Source: UKL13-2 sp043744255 (GTDB lineage: Bacteria > Pseudomonadota > Gammaproteobacteria > Burkholderiales > Usitatibacteraceae). From it: a stretch of DNA of 22,062 nucleotides. Below are positions 1-7,731 of this stretch, piece after piece (the first letter of the stretch is position 1; each line of letters starts with the position of its first letter). The position numbers and the translations under genes are program-made. The stretch lies in assembly GCA_043744255.1 (NCBI GenBank), contig JAYTVA010000063.1:1-22062 (forward strand), given 5' to 3'. Under the pieces are notes generated by a model that did not search any database, had not been told where the DNA came from, and was given only the letters and a program-made list of their open reading frames with translations.

Positions 1-46
1 CCCTTCCGCAGTTGCGCTTCACTTCGTTCGCTGTGGTCAGCTTACG

Positions 47-88
47 GGAGGACTTGCACCTCCAAGAGTGCGCCCATGCTGGGCGCAC
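47..88. other. Two consecutive perfect hairpins upstream of the terminator
   Basis: Two back-to-back inverted repeats precede the terminator at 91-120. The first is GGAGG/CCTCC (47-51 with 59-63), with a 7-nt loop. The second is GTGCGCCCA/TGGGCGCAC (68-76 with 80-88), a perfect 9-bp stem with a 3-nt loop. They look like the structured 3' end of a transcript entering from the left on the plus strand. I see no convincing coding sequence in 1-150, although one plus-strand frame stays open. No RNA family was recognised. Confidence 0.5.
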
Positions 89-90
89 AT

Positions 91-120
91 AAAAAAGGCC
101 GCTACTCAGCGGCCTTTTTT
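91..120. terminator. Bidirectional Rho-independent terminator
   Basis: A 13-bp perfect stem (91-103 with 108-120) has a 4-nt ACTC loop. It is flanked by six A on the left and six or more T on the right, so it works as an intrinsic terminator on both strands. On the minus strand it lies about 33 nt past the htpX stop codon. On the plus strand it would end a transcript entering from outside the window. Confidence 0.85.
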
Positions 121-152
121 TGTGCGCGACGTTACGTGAGGCTCAGTGTGGC

Positions 153-1028
153 TCAGTGACGTCCAGCTTGTAACGCCGCAATCCGCGCTTCCATTGGCGG
201 ATGCGTCGAAAACAACGCACTCCAACCTGCCTTATCCGAAATGCCAGAAGCTGCCATCGACTTCGGCAACTCGCCCGGTGTCAAGCCGCCAAGGCGCGAC
301 AACGCGTTAATCATCGGCTGCGGGCGACCCATCAGTGAAGCGGCACCCGCATCCGCACGAAATTCACGCTTGCGTGAAAACCACGCCACGACCATCGACG
401 CCAGAAAACCAAACACAATCTGGCAGACCATGTCGGTAATGTAGTACCCCATCCCCGGCCCACCGCGATCATTTTTCAGCAACACGCGATCTACAAAGTA
501 GCCAACAATTTTCGCGAAGAACACCACAAACGTATTCACCACGCCCTGAATCAGGGTCATCGTCACCATATCGCCGTTCACCACGTGCGAAATCTCGTGT
601 GCGAGCACGGCTTCAACTTCCTCCTTGGTCATGGATTGCAAAAGACCCGTGGAGACCGCCACCAACGCGGAATTCTTAAACGCACCGGTGGCAAACGCAT
701 TCGGCGCGCCCTCATAAATCGCGACTTCCGGCATACCGATGTTGCCCTTCTGCGCGAGCGTTTGCACGGTCGAAACCAGCCAGCGCTCAGTGTCATTCTG
801 CGGGCTGGTAATCACCTGCGCGCCCGCACTCCACTTCGCCATCGTCTTTGACATCAGCAGAGAAATAATCGCACCGGTAAAACCGACCACCGCCGAAAAC
901 GCCAGCAGCATCGGCAGATTCAACCCGTTCTGCGTCAGAAACCGATTCACACCCAATGCACTCGTCACCACGCCCAACACCAGCATTACCGCCATGTTGG
1001 TCACCAGGAACAAAATCACGCGCTTCAT
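153..1028 (-). CDS. htpX: Membrane zinc metalloprotease HtpX
   Basis: This is an inner-membrane M48B protease that degrades misfolded membrane proteins, usually as part of the envelope or heat stress response. The 291-residue product has two N-terminal membrane segments (about 4-26 and 38-60). The zinc motif HEISH lies at 144-148, and the probable third ligand is Glu222 in REFRAD, the same spacing as the E. coli enzyme (H139, H143, E222). Further membrane segments are at about 158-180 and 198-217, and the conserved FSTHPP is near the C terminus. I chose the ATG at 1028 because a GGAGG Shine-Dalgarno sits just upstream and the product then starts like HtpX; a longer in-frame extension to 1085 looks spurious. 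It is separated from the transporter genes by 846 bp of repeats, so it probably has its own promoter. Confidence 0.96.
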   Translation of the reverse strand: MKRVILFLVTNMAVMLVLGVVTSALGVNRFLTQNGLNLPMLLAFSAVVGFTGAIISLLMSKTMAKWSAGAQVITSPQNDTERWLVSTVQTLAQKGNIGMPEVAIYEGAPNAFATGAFKNSALVAVSTGLLQSMTKEEVEAVLAHEISHVVNGDMVTMTLIQGVVNTFVVFFAKIVGYFVDRVLLKNDRGGPGMGYYITDMVCQIVFGFLASMVVAWFSRKREFRADAGAASLMGRPQPMINALSRLGGLTPGELPKSMAASGISDKAGWSALFSTHPPMEARIAALQAGRH

Positions 1029-1230
1029 ACCGCCTCCAGTCAAAAAAAGTGCCGGTGTCCGGGAGACGCCCCGAGAGCCACGCATGCAAAACGCATTATG
1101 CGGGTGATTGGGGGGAATTCAAGGGGGTGGCGGCCAAGCAGTTCGCCCGTAACCGCCACCAGCCTCTCACAGGCACTTCGTTTGTGACATGCATATGGTG
1201 GTGTTGCGCAAATAGTGCAACACAAAAACG

Positions 1231-1443
1231 CATCTTCTTCGCCGGACAAGGCTCGGCGCAGAATGACAATCGTTAAGAGTGGCGCAACGTGGTACCGCAT
1301 CGACGGGTGGCGAACTACCCCCAGCGAGGTACCCAAAACTTGTCATGCTGAGCGGCTTTTTCGATGGAGACCCCCTTCGGGGGGCGAAGCATCTCATCGG
1401 CGTGTTGTTCGGGTGATGTTGATTGCGACGCGATGAAATTCAT
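1231..1443. repeat. Composite palindromic repeat, copy A
   Basis: First of two direct copies. It begins with a reversed half-unit (TTCTTCGCC...GGCTCGG...CAGAATGACA) and ends with a forward half-unit (TGTCATGCTGAGCGG...CGAAGCATCTCATCGG), with about 60 bp between. Half-units of this type (TGTCAT.CTGAGC...CGAAG.ATCTC) are common dispersed intergenic repeats in many bacteria, as I recall. The forward half-unit carries the 26-bp hairpin module at 1361-1386. Confidence 0.75.
1361..1386. repeat. 26-bp hairpin module, copy 1
   Basis: TCGATGGAGACC is followed by a C-rich/G-rich stem (CCCCC, loop TTC, GGGGG) and ends in GCG. It sits where the loop of the host palindrome would be, between TGCTGAGCGG and AAGCATCTC. 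Confidence 0.7.
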
Positions 1444-1530
1444 GGTGGAATATTCGCGAACACATTGCCCACCCAACCGCTGGAACGCTAGGTCTGGCGC
1501 GGATTTTTCGGCAGTCCCATTGAATCGACG

Positions 1531-1745
1531 GATGAGATTCTTCGCCAGATAAGGCTCGGCTCAGAATGATAATAGTTGGGTGTGGCGTAACTTGGTACCG
1601 CATCGGCAAGCGGCAAACTACCCACAGCGAATCACTCAAAACTTGTCATGCTGAGCGGCACTTTCGATGGAGACCCCATTTGGGGCGCGAAGCATCTCAT
1701 CGGCACAAATTCAGGTGATGCGAATCTCAACGCGATTCGATTCAT
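1531..1745. repeat. Composite palindromic repeat, copy B
   Basis: Second direct copy, offset about 300 bp from copy A. It keeps the same order: reversed half-unit, a spacer containing TGGTACCGCATCG, then TCATGCTGAGCGG with the module at 1664-1689, and AAGCATCTCATCGG. The two copies differ by scattered substitutions and small indels, so the duplication is old or the copies arrived separately. Confidence 0.75.
1664..1689. repeat. 26-bp hairpin module, copy 2
   Basis: Same length and same first 14 bases (TCGATGGAGACCCC) as copy 1. The stem here is CCCC/GGGG with an ATTT loop. It sits in the same place in the second composite repeat. Confidence 0.7.
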
Positions 1746-1874
1746 CGCCTTACAGATGCACAAACAGGTGGACACATTTCGTATTACACACGCTATCGCT
1801 AGTTTTTGTTTGAGTCATACGGTTATAGTTCTGCCCGCGTTCCACACCAACGTAGCGGCCGAAGGAGCCCACCC

Positions 1875-3014
1875 TCATCCCCGCCGCAACCGCTGCGCAA
1901 ACCCCGCCCCCACAAACAGCCCCAGCGAGATCGTCCAGAACAGCGGCGACAACCCGACCGCCGTACTGACCGCGCCGAACACCAGCGGCATGACCGTTTG
2001 GCTGGTGTTGATGAGCGTGGTGCGCAGCCCCAGCGCTTCACCGGCACGGCCTTTCGGGGCGGATTCGTGCAGCAAGGTCAGCACCATCGGCTGCGGCGCG
2101 CCGAGGCCGAGACCCAGCAGGAACATGAGCGCCATCATCACTGGCACGCTGTCGGTGAACGGCAGCAGCGCGAAGCTGACGCCTGCGATGGCGAGTGCCA
2201 TCGCGAGCATGGTCCAGAGTTTGAAACGATTGACGACGAACGGGAGTGCTAATCGCACCGCGAACGTGGCGGCGGCGAAGGCACCCATGACGATACCGAT
2301 TTGCGATGCGCTGAGGCCGATGTTGCTGCCGTGGATCGGGATCGCGAATCCGTAGACATCCCACGCCACGGTGAGGATGGTCATGGCGATGAAGAGGTGG
2401 CGCATATCGCGTTCGCGCAGGAGATCAAGCACGGCACCGGCCTCGACCGGCGCGGGTGTGATGTGTGGACGGATGCGCGGTAACAAGTTCGCGCTCAAGG
2501 CGATGATGGGCATCACCGTGAATGCAGCGAGGATGAGAAACGCGGCGCGAAAGCCGAGTGCATCAATCACCAGCCCCGCGAGCAAGGGGCCGATGAATGA
2601 CGACGTTGAAAATCCCAACGCGACGTAACTGAAATTGATGGCGCGATCTTCTGGTGCGCTCATCACGCCGACGGCGTGATACGCGGCGACGTGGATTAGC
2701 ATGAACGAGACGCCGGTGATGAAGGCGGTGACGTAGAGCGCTGGCAAGCCGGGAACGAGAAATGGAATGACCACACCGATGCCGACGCCAATGGAGCCGA
2801 TCAACATCGGGACGCGCGTCGGTACGCGATCAATCCAGCGACCCGCGCTCACGGACAACAACGCGGGCAGCAATGCATACAACGCGATCAAGGAGCCGAC
2901 CGTGAACGCGGACGACTTCAAGGCAATCGCATTCAAAGACACCGCGATGCGACTGCCGTTGAACGCGATGTGATCGAGCACCAACAAGATGATGAGGAGT
3001 GGTAATGGGCGCAT
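1875..3014 (-). CDS. Major facilitator superfamily transporter
   Basis: This is a 379-residue polytopic inner-membrane protein, probably with 12 membrane segments, likely a proton-coupled exporter or importer of a small molecule. The loop after the second segment has the MFS motif A-like GRWIDRVPTR (58-67). A central cytoplasmic loop of about 30 residues (near 180-210) separates the two halves. The ATG at 3014 shares its A with the TAA stop of the upstream EamA gene (TAATG), so translation is probably coupled; an in-frame extension far upstream overlaps the EamA gene and is rejected. It is the last gene of a unit with the exporter and the S41 protease. The substrate cannot be told from sequence, and no multidrug subfamily signature was recognised. 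Confidence 0.9.
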   Translation of the reverse strand: MRPLPLLIILLVLDHIAFNGSRIAVSLNAIALKSSAFTVGSLIALYALLPALLSVSAGRWIDRVPTRVPMLIGSIGVGIGVVIPFLVPGLPALYVTAFITGVSFMLIHVAAYHAVGVMSAPEDRAINFSYVALGFSTSSFIGPLLAGLVIDALGFRAAFLILAAFTVMPIIALSANLLPRIRPHITPAPVEAGAVLDLLRERDMRHLFIAMTILTVAWDVYGFAIPIHGSNIGLSASQIGIVMGAFAAATFAVRLALPFVVNRFKLWTMLAMALAIAGVSFALLPFTDSVPVMMALMFLLGLGLGAPQPMVLTLLHESAPKGRAGEALGLRTTLINTSQTVMPLVFGAVSTAVGLSPLFWTISLGLFVGAGFAQRLRRG

Positions 3015-3895
3015 TAGGATTTCTTTGCCGCGAGTGCTACGCCCATTGCTGTGACCGCGATACCGATCAACGACACCGTCGTCGGCACCACGCCAAAGAA
3101 CCACCACTCCAGCGCCACCGCGACCACCGGCGGCAGGTACAACATGCTCGACACGCGCGTCGCCTCGCCGCGCCGCATCAAGGTGTGCAGCGCATTGACA
3201 GCGAGGATGGAGGCGAACAACACCAGAAAGGTGATCGCGAAAATCAGGGTCCATGACCAGCGCACTGCAGCACCTTCCCAAATCAGGCTAAGTGGCGCGA
3301 GCGCAAGGAGGCACACGACAAATTGAATCAAGGTGCTAGACCGCAGATCAGCGGTCGCGCAAAATTTTCGTTGGTACAGAGTGCCTGCGGTGAGTGCCGC
3401 TAATCCAGTCGCCACCGCGATCAAGCTACCCGCACTGACCGCTGCAATGTCGAGCTTGTGCCACACGATCATCGCCACACCGGCGAGGCCAATCGCGACG
3501 CCCAACCACTGTTGCGCGCTGGGTCTTTCATGGAGCCAAAAGGCGGCGATCGCGGCAGTGAGCAACGGTTGCGCGGCCATGATGATCGCGGCGACCCCTG
3601 CCGACATGCCCTGATATTGCGCGTAGTGCGTGCCGCTGAGGTGGATCGCGTGCACGAGTAAACCCGCAACAACAACGTGGAACCATTCAATCGGTGTTGC
3701 GGGCCAGCGCGGCTTAAACCACACGAGGATCGGCGCGAGTACCGCGATGCCGATGATGAAGCGCAACGCCAAAAACGTAAACGGGGCTGCGTATTCCAGC
3801 CCCGCTTTAGTGGCAAGAAAACCCGAACCCCAGACGATGACGAAGTACCAGGCGAGCAGCGCGCTGTTGGGCTGAACAGATGCGCCCGCGCGCAC
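3014..3895 (-). CDS. EamA-family (drug/metabolite superfamily) transporter
   Basis: The 293-residue inner-membrane protein has about ten membrane segments in two EamA repeats. The first repeat begins with the typical WGSGFLATKAGL stretch (about 22-33). The second begins after SGSLIAVATGLAALTAGTLY (near 160). Members export amino acids, metabolites or drugs; the substrate here is unknown. The start is a GTG at 3895, only 6 nt after the TAA of the S41 protease gene, with no clear Shine-Dalgarno, so expression probably relies on the upstream gene. Its stop codon overlaps the MFS start by one base. This packing points to one transcript of protease, EamA exporter and MFS transporter. Confidence 0.9.
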   Translation of the reverse strand: MRAGASVQPNSALLAWYFVIVWGSGFLATKAGLEYAAPFTFLALRFIIGIAVLAPILVWFKPRWPATPIEWFHVVVAGLLVHAIHLSGTHYAQYQGMSAGVAAIIMAAQPLLTAAIAAFWLHERPSAQQWLGVAIGLAGVAMIVWHKLDIAAVSAGSLIAVATGLAALTAGTLYQRKFCATADLRSSTLIQFVVCLLALAPLSLIWEGAAVRWSWTLIFAITFLVLFASILAVNALHTLMRRGEATRVSSMLYLPPVVAVALEWWFFGVVPTTVSLIGIAVTAMGVALAAKKS

Positions 3896-3901
3896 GGTGA
3901 C

Positions 3902-6106
3902 TTAACGGAAACCCGCCCCCTGCATGGCTTTCGGCAAGGTGATGCGATTTTCTTGCCAGAATTTTTTGATGAATGTAGGCTCACCGGCGAAGGCGGATTT
4001 CGTGACTGAGTTCGCAACTGAGGGCGCTGGACAGACGCCCGTCGCGCGATAGCTCAAGGCCGCCGCCAAACGAGCCTCAGCGGGGTCACCAAGCTGGCGA
4101 GTGTAGTCATCCGCGACCGCGCAGGTTGGTGCGAAGCCATCGGCATAGTCGCCAAAGCCTAGCTGATTTGCACCTTTGAACTCGACGGAGAAATAGGTGG
4201 TGCCGCAGTTATCGACCGGCACAAAACCGTAGGGCTTGCCGCGTGTGGTACTACCGACGCGAATGACACGCACACCGATTCCTTCCAACGCATTGATTGC
4301 CGCCTCGCTCGCCGACGCAGTGCCGCCACTGGTCAGCACGTACACGCGCGATAGGCCAAGGCTCGGCAATGCCGCGTTGGCCACCGTGTTGGTGTTATCA
4401 AAGCCGCTGGAAATGCCGTAGAACGGTGAAACGTAATCAGGGTCGGTGTTGTCCGCCACCCGTTTATCGCTGTAGGTTTCTTTCTCAAAAATCTTTCCAC
4501 TGGTTTGCGCGGCACCGGTAATCATGTAGGCGAGTTGACTGGAGATGTAGAGCAGACCCCCACCGTTGTAGCGCATATCGAGCACCAGATCGTTCACCCC
4601 GCCAGTCGTGAGTTGCCGGAACGCGTTGACGAGCGCGCCTTCCGACGGAAAGTTAAAGCTATTGAATTGCATGTAGCCGACCCGGCCATTGCCAGTGTCA
4701 ATGACCTTGGTGTTTTGCACCGGGCTCGTGGTCACCGACGCGCTCGTCATCGTCACCACGCGCGTGTTGACGGCACCCTGATCGCGCACCACAAACGTAT
4801 GGGTGGCACCGGTTGTGCTGGGGAACAAGCCTTCGTTGAGCACGTTGACGTTGTTGCCGTTTGCGACATCGACGCCATCCACGGTCAACACCTGCGCGCC
4901 ACGGGCCAAGCCCACGTTGGTGGCGGGCGAATTGGGCTCGGTGTAGGCGAGCACAATGACCCGTGGCGGGCTAGCACTTAGTAACGCCCAGTTGGCACCA
5001 TAGCCAGCATCAATACCCGCGATGAAACTTGCTTCGTATGCGGCCGTATCGTCATAAAAATGAAACTCATCCTTCAGGCGACCCGACGACGTTCTTGAAT
5101 TGGTTTTTAGTACGTCAAACAACGATTGCGGTGAGGTGTACGAAGCAATGTTGACGCTCGGTACTTCGCTATACCAAAGATAGGTTTCATCGACAAACGA
5201 GCGCACAAAACTTTTCTCTTGGTCGAGTGTACCGGGGCGGTCACCATATTTCGGGTTCGCGCGCGGTGAGACGCAGCGTTGGCCGACGGCTGAAGCAACC
5301 GGCAGTGCATTGCCAAACGGCAAGCGCTCCAACGTGCGCGTTTGCGCGAAACCATTGACCGTAAAGCGCGAAGTAAAGCCGCCATAGGCAAAGCTAACCG
5401 TGGTATCGCCTACCGGAAATATCGTGATGTCACTCGCGCGCCAGGTAGTTGACAAGTAATGGCTACCCCCATTCGAGCGCGAACGTGACAGCGTACCGGT
5501 TGCCGAGTTGTTAGCCCCCAGTGTTGGCGCGCCGATCACAAACATCGGCTTGCCCACTTCGTCATAGTGATAAATCACTTTGAATAACGCATCGCCATTC
5601 TGCGCCACCGAAACGCCCCAGCCATCGGAGCCGTTTTGAAAGTAGATGTCGGTGTTGTCGCGCGGGTAGTCGGATTTGCGCGTGGCAAACGAGAACCGCG
5701 TCATCGCTTTGGTGATCACGGGGCTTACGCCGATGCGATACGTAAAAGTCGCACTGTTGTAGGCGTTAAAGGTCAGCGTGCCATCGCCGATTTTGGTCAC
5801 CACGGTTTGCGCTTTGTTGAACACGGTGTTGAACGGGCTGCCTGTCGTGCGGTACAAATTGCCGCGACAAGTAGTGCCGTTGAACGCCTGCAAATCGCAA
5901 CCGGACATGATAATAAATAGCTGCGAGCCGTCCGTGTCATAGGTGTACCACACCGCGAAAATTTCGTTGTTGTGCTGGTTAACCTGCAAGCCCCAGCCGG
6001 ATTCATTGGCGTTCCACCAGATGTCGGTGTAATTGGTGAAGGTCTGCGCGAATGCCGAGGTGATGCTGAAATAGGCAAACGCAACAATGGCGAGGAGCTT
6101 TTTCAT
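3902..6106 (-). CDS. Secreted S41 (C-terminal processing type) peptidase with Trp/Gly-rich N-terminal repeats
   Basis: The 734-residue protein starts with a clear signal peptide (1-20, cleaved after SAFA), so it acts in the periplasm or outside the cell. Residues 28-265 hold two related units, WWNANESGWGLQVNQ near 30 and YFQNGSDGWGVSVAQ near 155, a beta-rich module I associate with secreted proteins of Burkholderiales-like bacteria. A helical cap lies near 290-335 and a PDZ-like region near 385-455. The S41 core contains DLVLDMRYNGGG (505-516), the catalytic Ser598 in TASASE and the likely catalytic Lys624 in TRGKPYG, with a spacing close to that of E. coli Prc. Cysteines in the core and tail suggest disulfides. 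It is the first gene of a unit with two transporters. The target peptide is unknown. Confidence 0.9.
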   Translation of the reverse strand: MKKLLAIVAFAYFSITSAFAQTFTNYTDIWWNANESGWGLQVNQHNNEIFAVWYTYDTDGSQLFIIMSGCDLQAFNGTTCRGNLYRTTGSPFNTVFNKAQTVVTKIGDGTLTFNAYNSATFTYRIGVSPVITKAMTRFSFATRKSDYPRDNTDIYFQNGSDGWGVSVAQNGDALFKVIYHYDEVGKPMFVIGAPTLGANNSATGTLSRSRSNGGSHYLSTTWRASDITIFPVGDTTVSFAYGGFTSRFTVNGFAQTRTLERLPFGNALPVASAVGQRCVSPRANPKYGDRPGTLDQEKSFVRSFVDETYLWYSEVPSVNIASYTSPQSLFDVLKTNSRTSSGRLKDEFHFYDDTAAYEASFIAGIDAGYGANWALLSASPPRVIVLAYTEPNSPATNVGLARGAQVLTVDGVDVANGNNVNVLNEGLFPSTTGATHTFVVRDQGAVNTRVVTMTSASVTTSPVQNTKVIDTGNGRVGYMQFNSFNFPSEGALVNAFRQLTTGGVNDLVLDMRYNGGGLLYISSQLAYMITGAAQTSGKIFEKETYSDKRVADNTDPDYVSPFYGISSGFDNTNTVANAALPSLGLSRVYVLTSGGTASASEAAINALEGIGVRVIRVGSTTRGKPYGFVPVDNCGTTYFSVEFKGANQLGFGDYADGFAPTCAVADDYTRQLGDPAEARLAAALSYRATGVCPAPSVANSVTKSAFAGEPTFIKKFWQENRITLPKAMQGAGFR

Positions 6107-6139
6107 GGGGTTTCCAACCGTTTAGTGAGGGTTAACTTA

Positions 6140-6245
6140 GCGTGATGTTACCGCAGCTTTTGCGTAGCTGCGAACGCGCTGCACGTCACAAAGTGTGGCG
6201 GCGATGCGCTCAACGTTCACATAAATCGCAGTGGTAACATCGCGC
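6140..6245. promoter_or_regulatory. Divergent intergenic region with mirrored 13-bp sites
   Basis: The 140-bp space between the S41 protease gene and xseA carries GCGTGATGTTACC (6140-6152) and its near-perfect inverse GGTAACATCGCGC (6233-6245), 12 of 13 matching. One site lies near each start codon. A 7-bp hairpin CGCAGCT/AGCTGCG (6152-6158 with 6166-6172) is between them. The layout fits an operator pair controlling divergent promoters, but it is unproven; no strong sigma-70 boxes were seen. Confidence 0.35.
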
Positions 6246-6246
6246 C

Positions 6247-7659
6247 ATGTCCACGTACGACGATCTTCCTCTGTTCGCCTCACGTCCCGATGCTGCTTCC
6301 AACCGTAGCAGCGAAGTCATCCCCGTGTCCGCCCTGAATCGCCGCGTGCGCAATCTGCTCGAAGCCAATCTCGAATTGCTGTGGGTGTCTGGCGAGCTAT
6401 CGAACGTAATGCGCGCCGCCAGCGGGCATTGGTATTTTTCATTGAAAGACGATGCCGCACAGGTGCGCTGCGTGATGTTTCGCAGTCGCGCGTCCACCGT
6501 TTCGTTCACGCCAGAAAACGGCATGCAGGTGGAAGTGCGCGCCCTGCCCTCACTGTATGAGGCGCGCGGGGAATTTCAACTGGGTGTGGAAAACATGCGC
6601 CGCGCGGGGCTGGGCGCGCTGTTTGAGGCATTTGAACGACTGAAAGCCAAGCTATCTGCGGAAGGTTTGTTTGATGCGGCGCAGAAAAAAACGCTGCCGA
6701 CATTTCCCCGCTGCATCGGAGTGGTGACTTCACCGAACGCGGCGGCATTGCGCGATGTGTTGACCACGCTACAGCGCCGCGCGCCGATGATTCCGGTGGT
6801 GCTGTACCCGACCTCCGTGCAGGGCGCGGCGGCACCAGCCGAGATTGTTGCTGCAATAAATGCAGCCACCACGCGCAACGAAGTCGATGTGTTGATCGTC
6901 TGTCGCGGCGGCGGGAGTATCGAAGACTTGTGGGCGTTCAACGACGAAGCGGTGGTGCGCGCAATTGCGCGATTGCGCAACACGACCGACATCGTGGTCG
7001 TCGCCGGCGTCGGCCACGAAACCGATTTCACCATCGCCGATTTTGTCGCCGATGAACGTGCGCCCACACCGACGGCTGCGGCGGAACTGGTGTCACCTAA
7101 TCGCGAAGAATTGCTTAGTGATGTGGTGGCGATGAAGGCAGCACTGCAACGTGCGATGGTGCGTCAACTTGACACCGCGCAACAACGATTGGATCGTGCC
7201 ACGCGCGGCCTGATCTCGCCCGCTGAGCGCCTTGCGCGTGAACGCGAACGCATCAACTTTGCTCGTACCAAATTGCGGCACGTATTGCACGCCACACGCG
7301 ATGGTGCGACTCATCAACTCGCCTTATTACGCCAGCGGTTTCAGGCACAACACCCTGAAACTGTCCGCCAGCGCTTGTGTTTGCGGCTTGATGAGCGCGG
7401 GCGTGCGCTAAAAATCAGCATGCAGCGTGAAATGGAACGGCGCTCTGCTGCCGTTGCGCAAGCGGCAACTTCGCTCGCGTTGTTGTCACCGTTAAATGTA
7501 TTAGAACGTGGTTACGGCATCGTGCAACGCGGCGGTGCGGTGGTGCGTGACCCGCACACACTGCGTGTCGGTGACGCGATCACCGTTCGTGTTGCCAAGG
7601 GTGAAATTGGTGCAGCGGTGACCAAGGTACACACGCCGACGAATCCCGACAACAAATAA
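6247..7659 (+). CDS. xseA: Exodeoxyribonuclease VII large subunit
   Basis: This is the catalytic subunit of exonuclease VII, which cuts single-stranded DNA from both ends into oligonucleotides and acts with the small subunit XseB in repair and mutagenesis. The 470-residue length is near the E. coli 456. Residues 25-120 form the OB-fold nucleic-acid domain (SALNRRVRNLLE, LWVSGELSN). The nuclease domain follows, with GVVTSPNAAALRDVL (158-172), CRGGGSIEDLWAFN (219-232), GVGHETDFT (254-262) and RAPTPTAAAE (271-280). Residues about 285-430 are a long helical, coiled-coil region. The C-terminal part has VLERGYGIVQ. The ATG at 6247 gives a normal N terminus. No xseB is visible here. The gene diverges from the S41 unit and leads a plus-strand group of three. 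Confidence 0.97.
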   Translation: MSTYDDLPLFASRPDAASNRSSEVIPVSALNRRVRNLLEANLELLWVSGELSNVMRAASGHWYFSLKDDAAQVRCVMFRSRASTVSFTPENGMQVEVRALPSLYEARGEFQLGVENMRRAGLGALFEAFERLKAKLSAEGLFDAAQKKTLPTFPRCIGVVTSPNAAALRDVLTTLQRRAPMIPVVLYPTSVQGAAAPAEIVAAINAATTRNEVDVLIVCRGGGSIEDLWAFNDEAVVRAIARLRNTTDIVVVAGVGHETDFTIADFVADERAPTPTAAAELVSPNREELLSDVVAMKAALQRAMVRQLDTAQQRLDRATRGLISPAERLARERERINFARTKLRHVLHATRDGATHQLALLRQRFQAQHPETVRQRLCLRLDERGRALKISMQREMERRSAAVAQAATSLALLSPLNVLERGYGIVQRGGAVVRDPHTLRVGDAITVRVAKGEIGAAVTKVHTPTNPDNK

Positions 7660-7731
7660 TTTCCACTCGTCAGCGTCGGCGTGATCTCAGGTACCCGCAC
7701 CGCACCAATGCGCACTCTCTCATTAAAGAAA

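Larger units (their letters stand above)
1029..1874. other. 846-bp non-coding gap holding two diverged copies of a composite repeat
   Basis: No believable gene is present on either strand; short open frames here are repeat-derived. The gap holds the two roughly 213-bp repeat copies listed separately and a 7-bp hairpin, GTGTTGC/GCAACAC, at 1201-1223. The htpX promoter should lie in the part near 1030-1200, but I could not identify convincing -35 and -10 boxes. Confidence 0.7.

Noticed and set aside
1648..2355. A 235-codon plus-strand open frame opposite the MFS gene
   Set aside because: It starts in a repeat and runs antisense to a clear transporter; composition is typical of a shadow frame.
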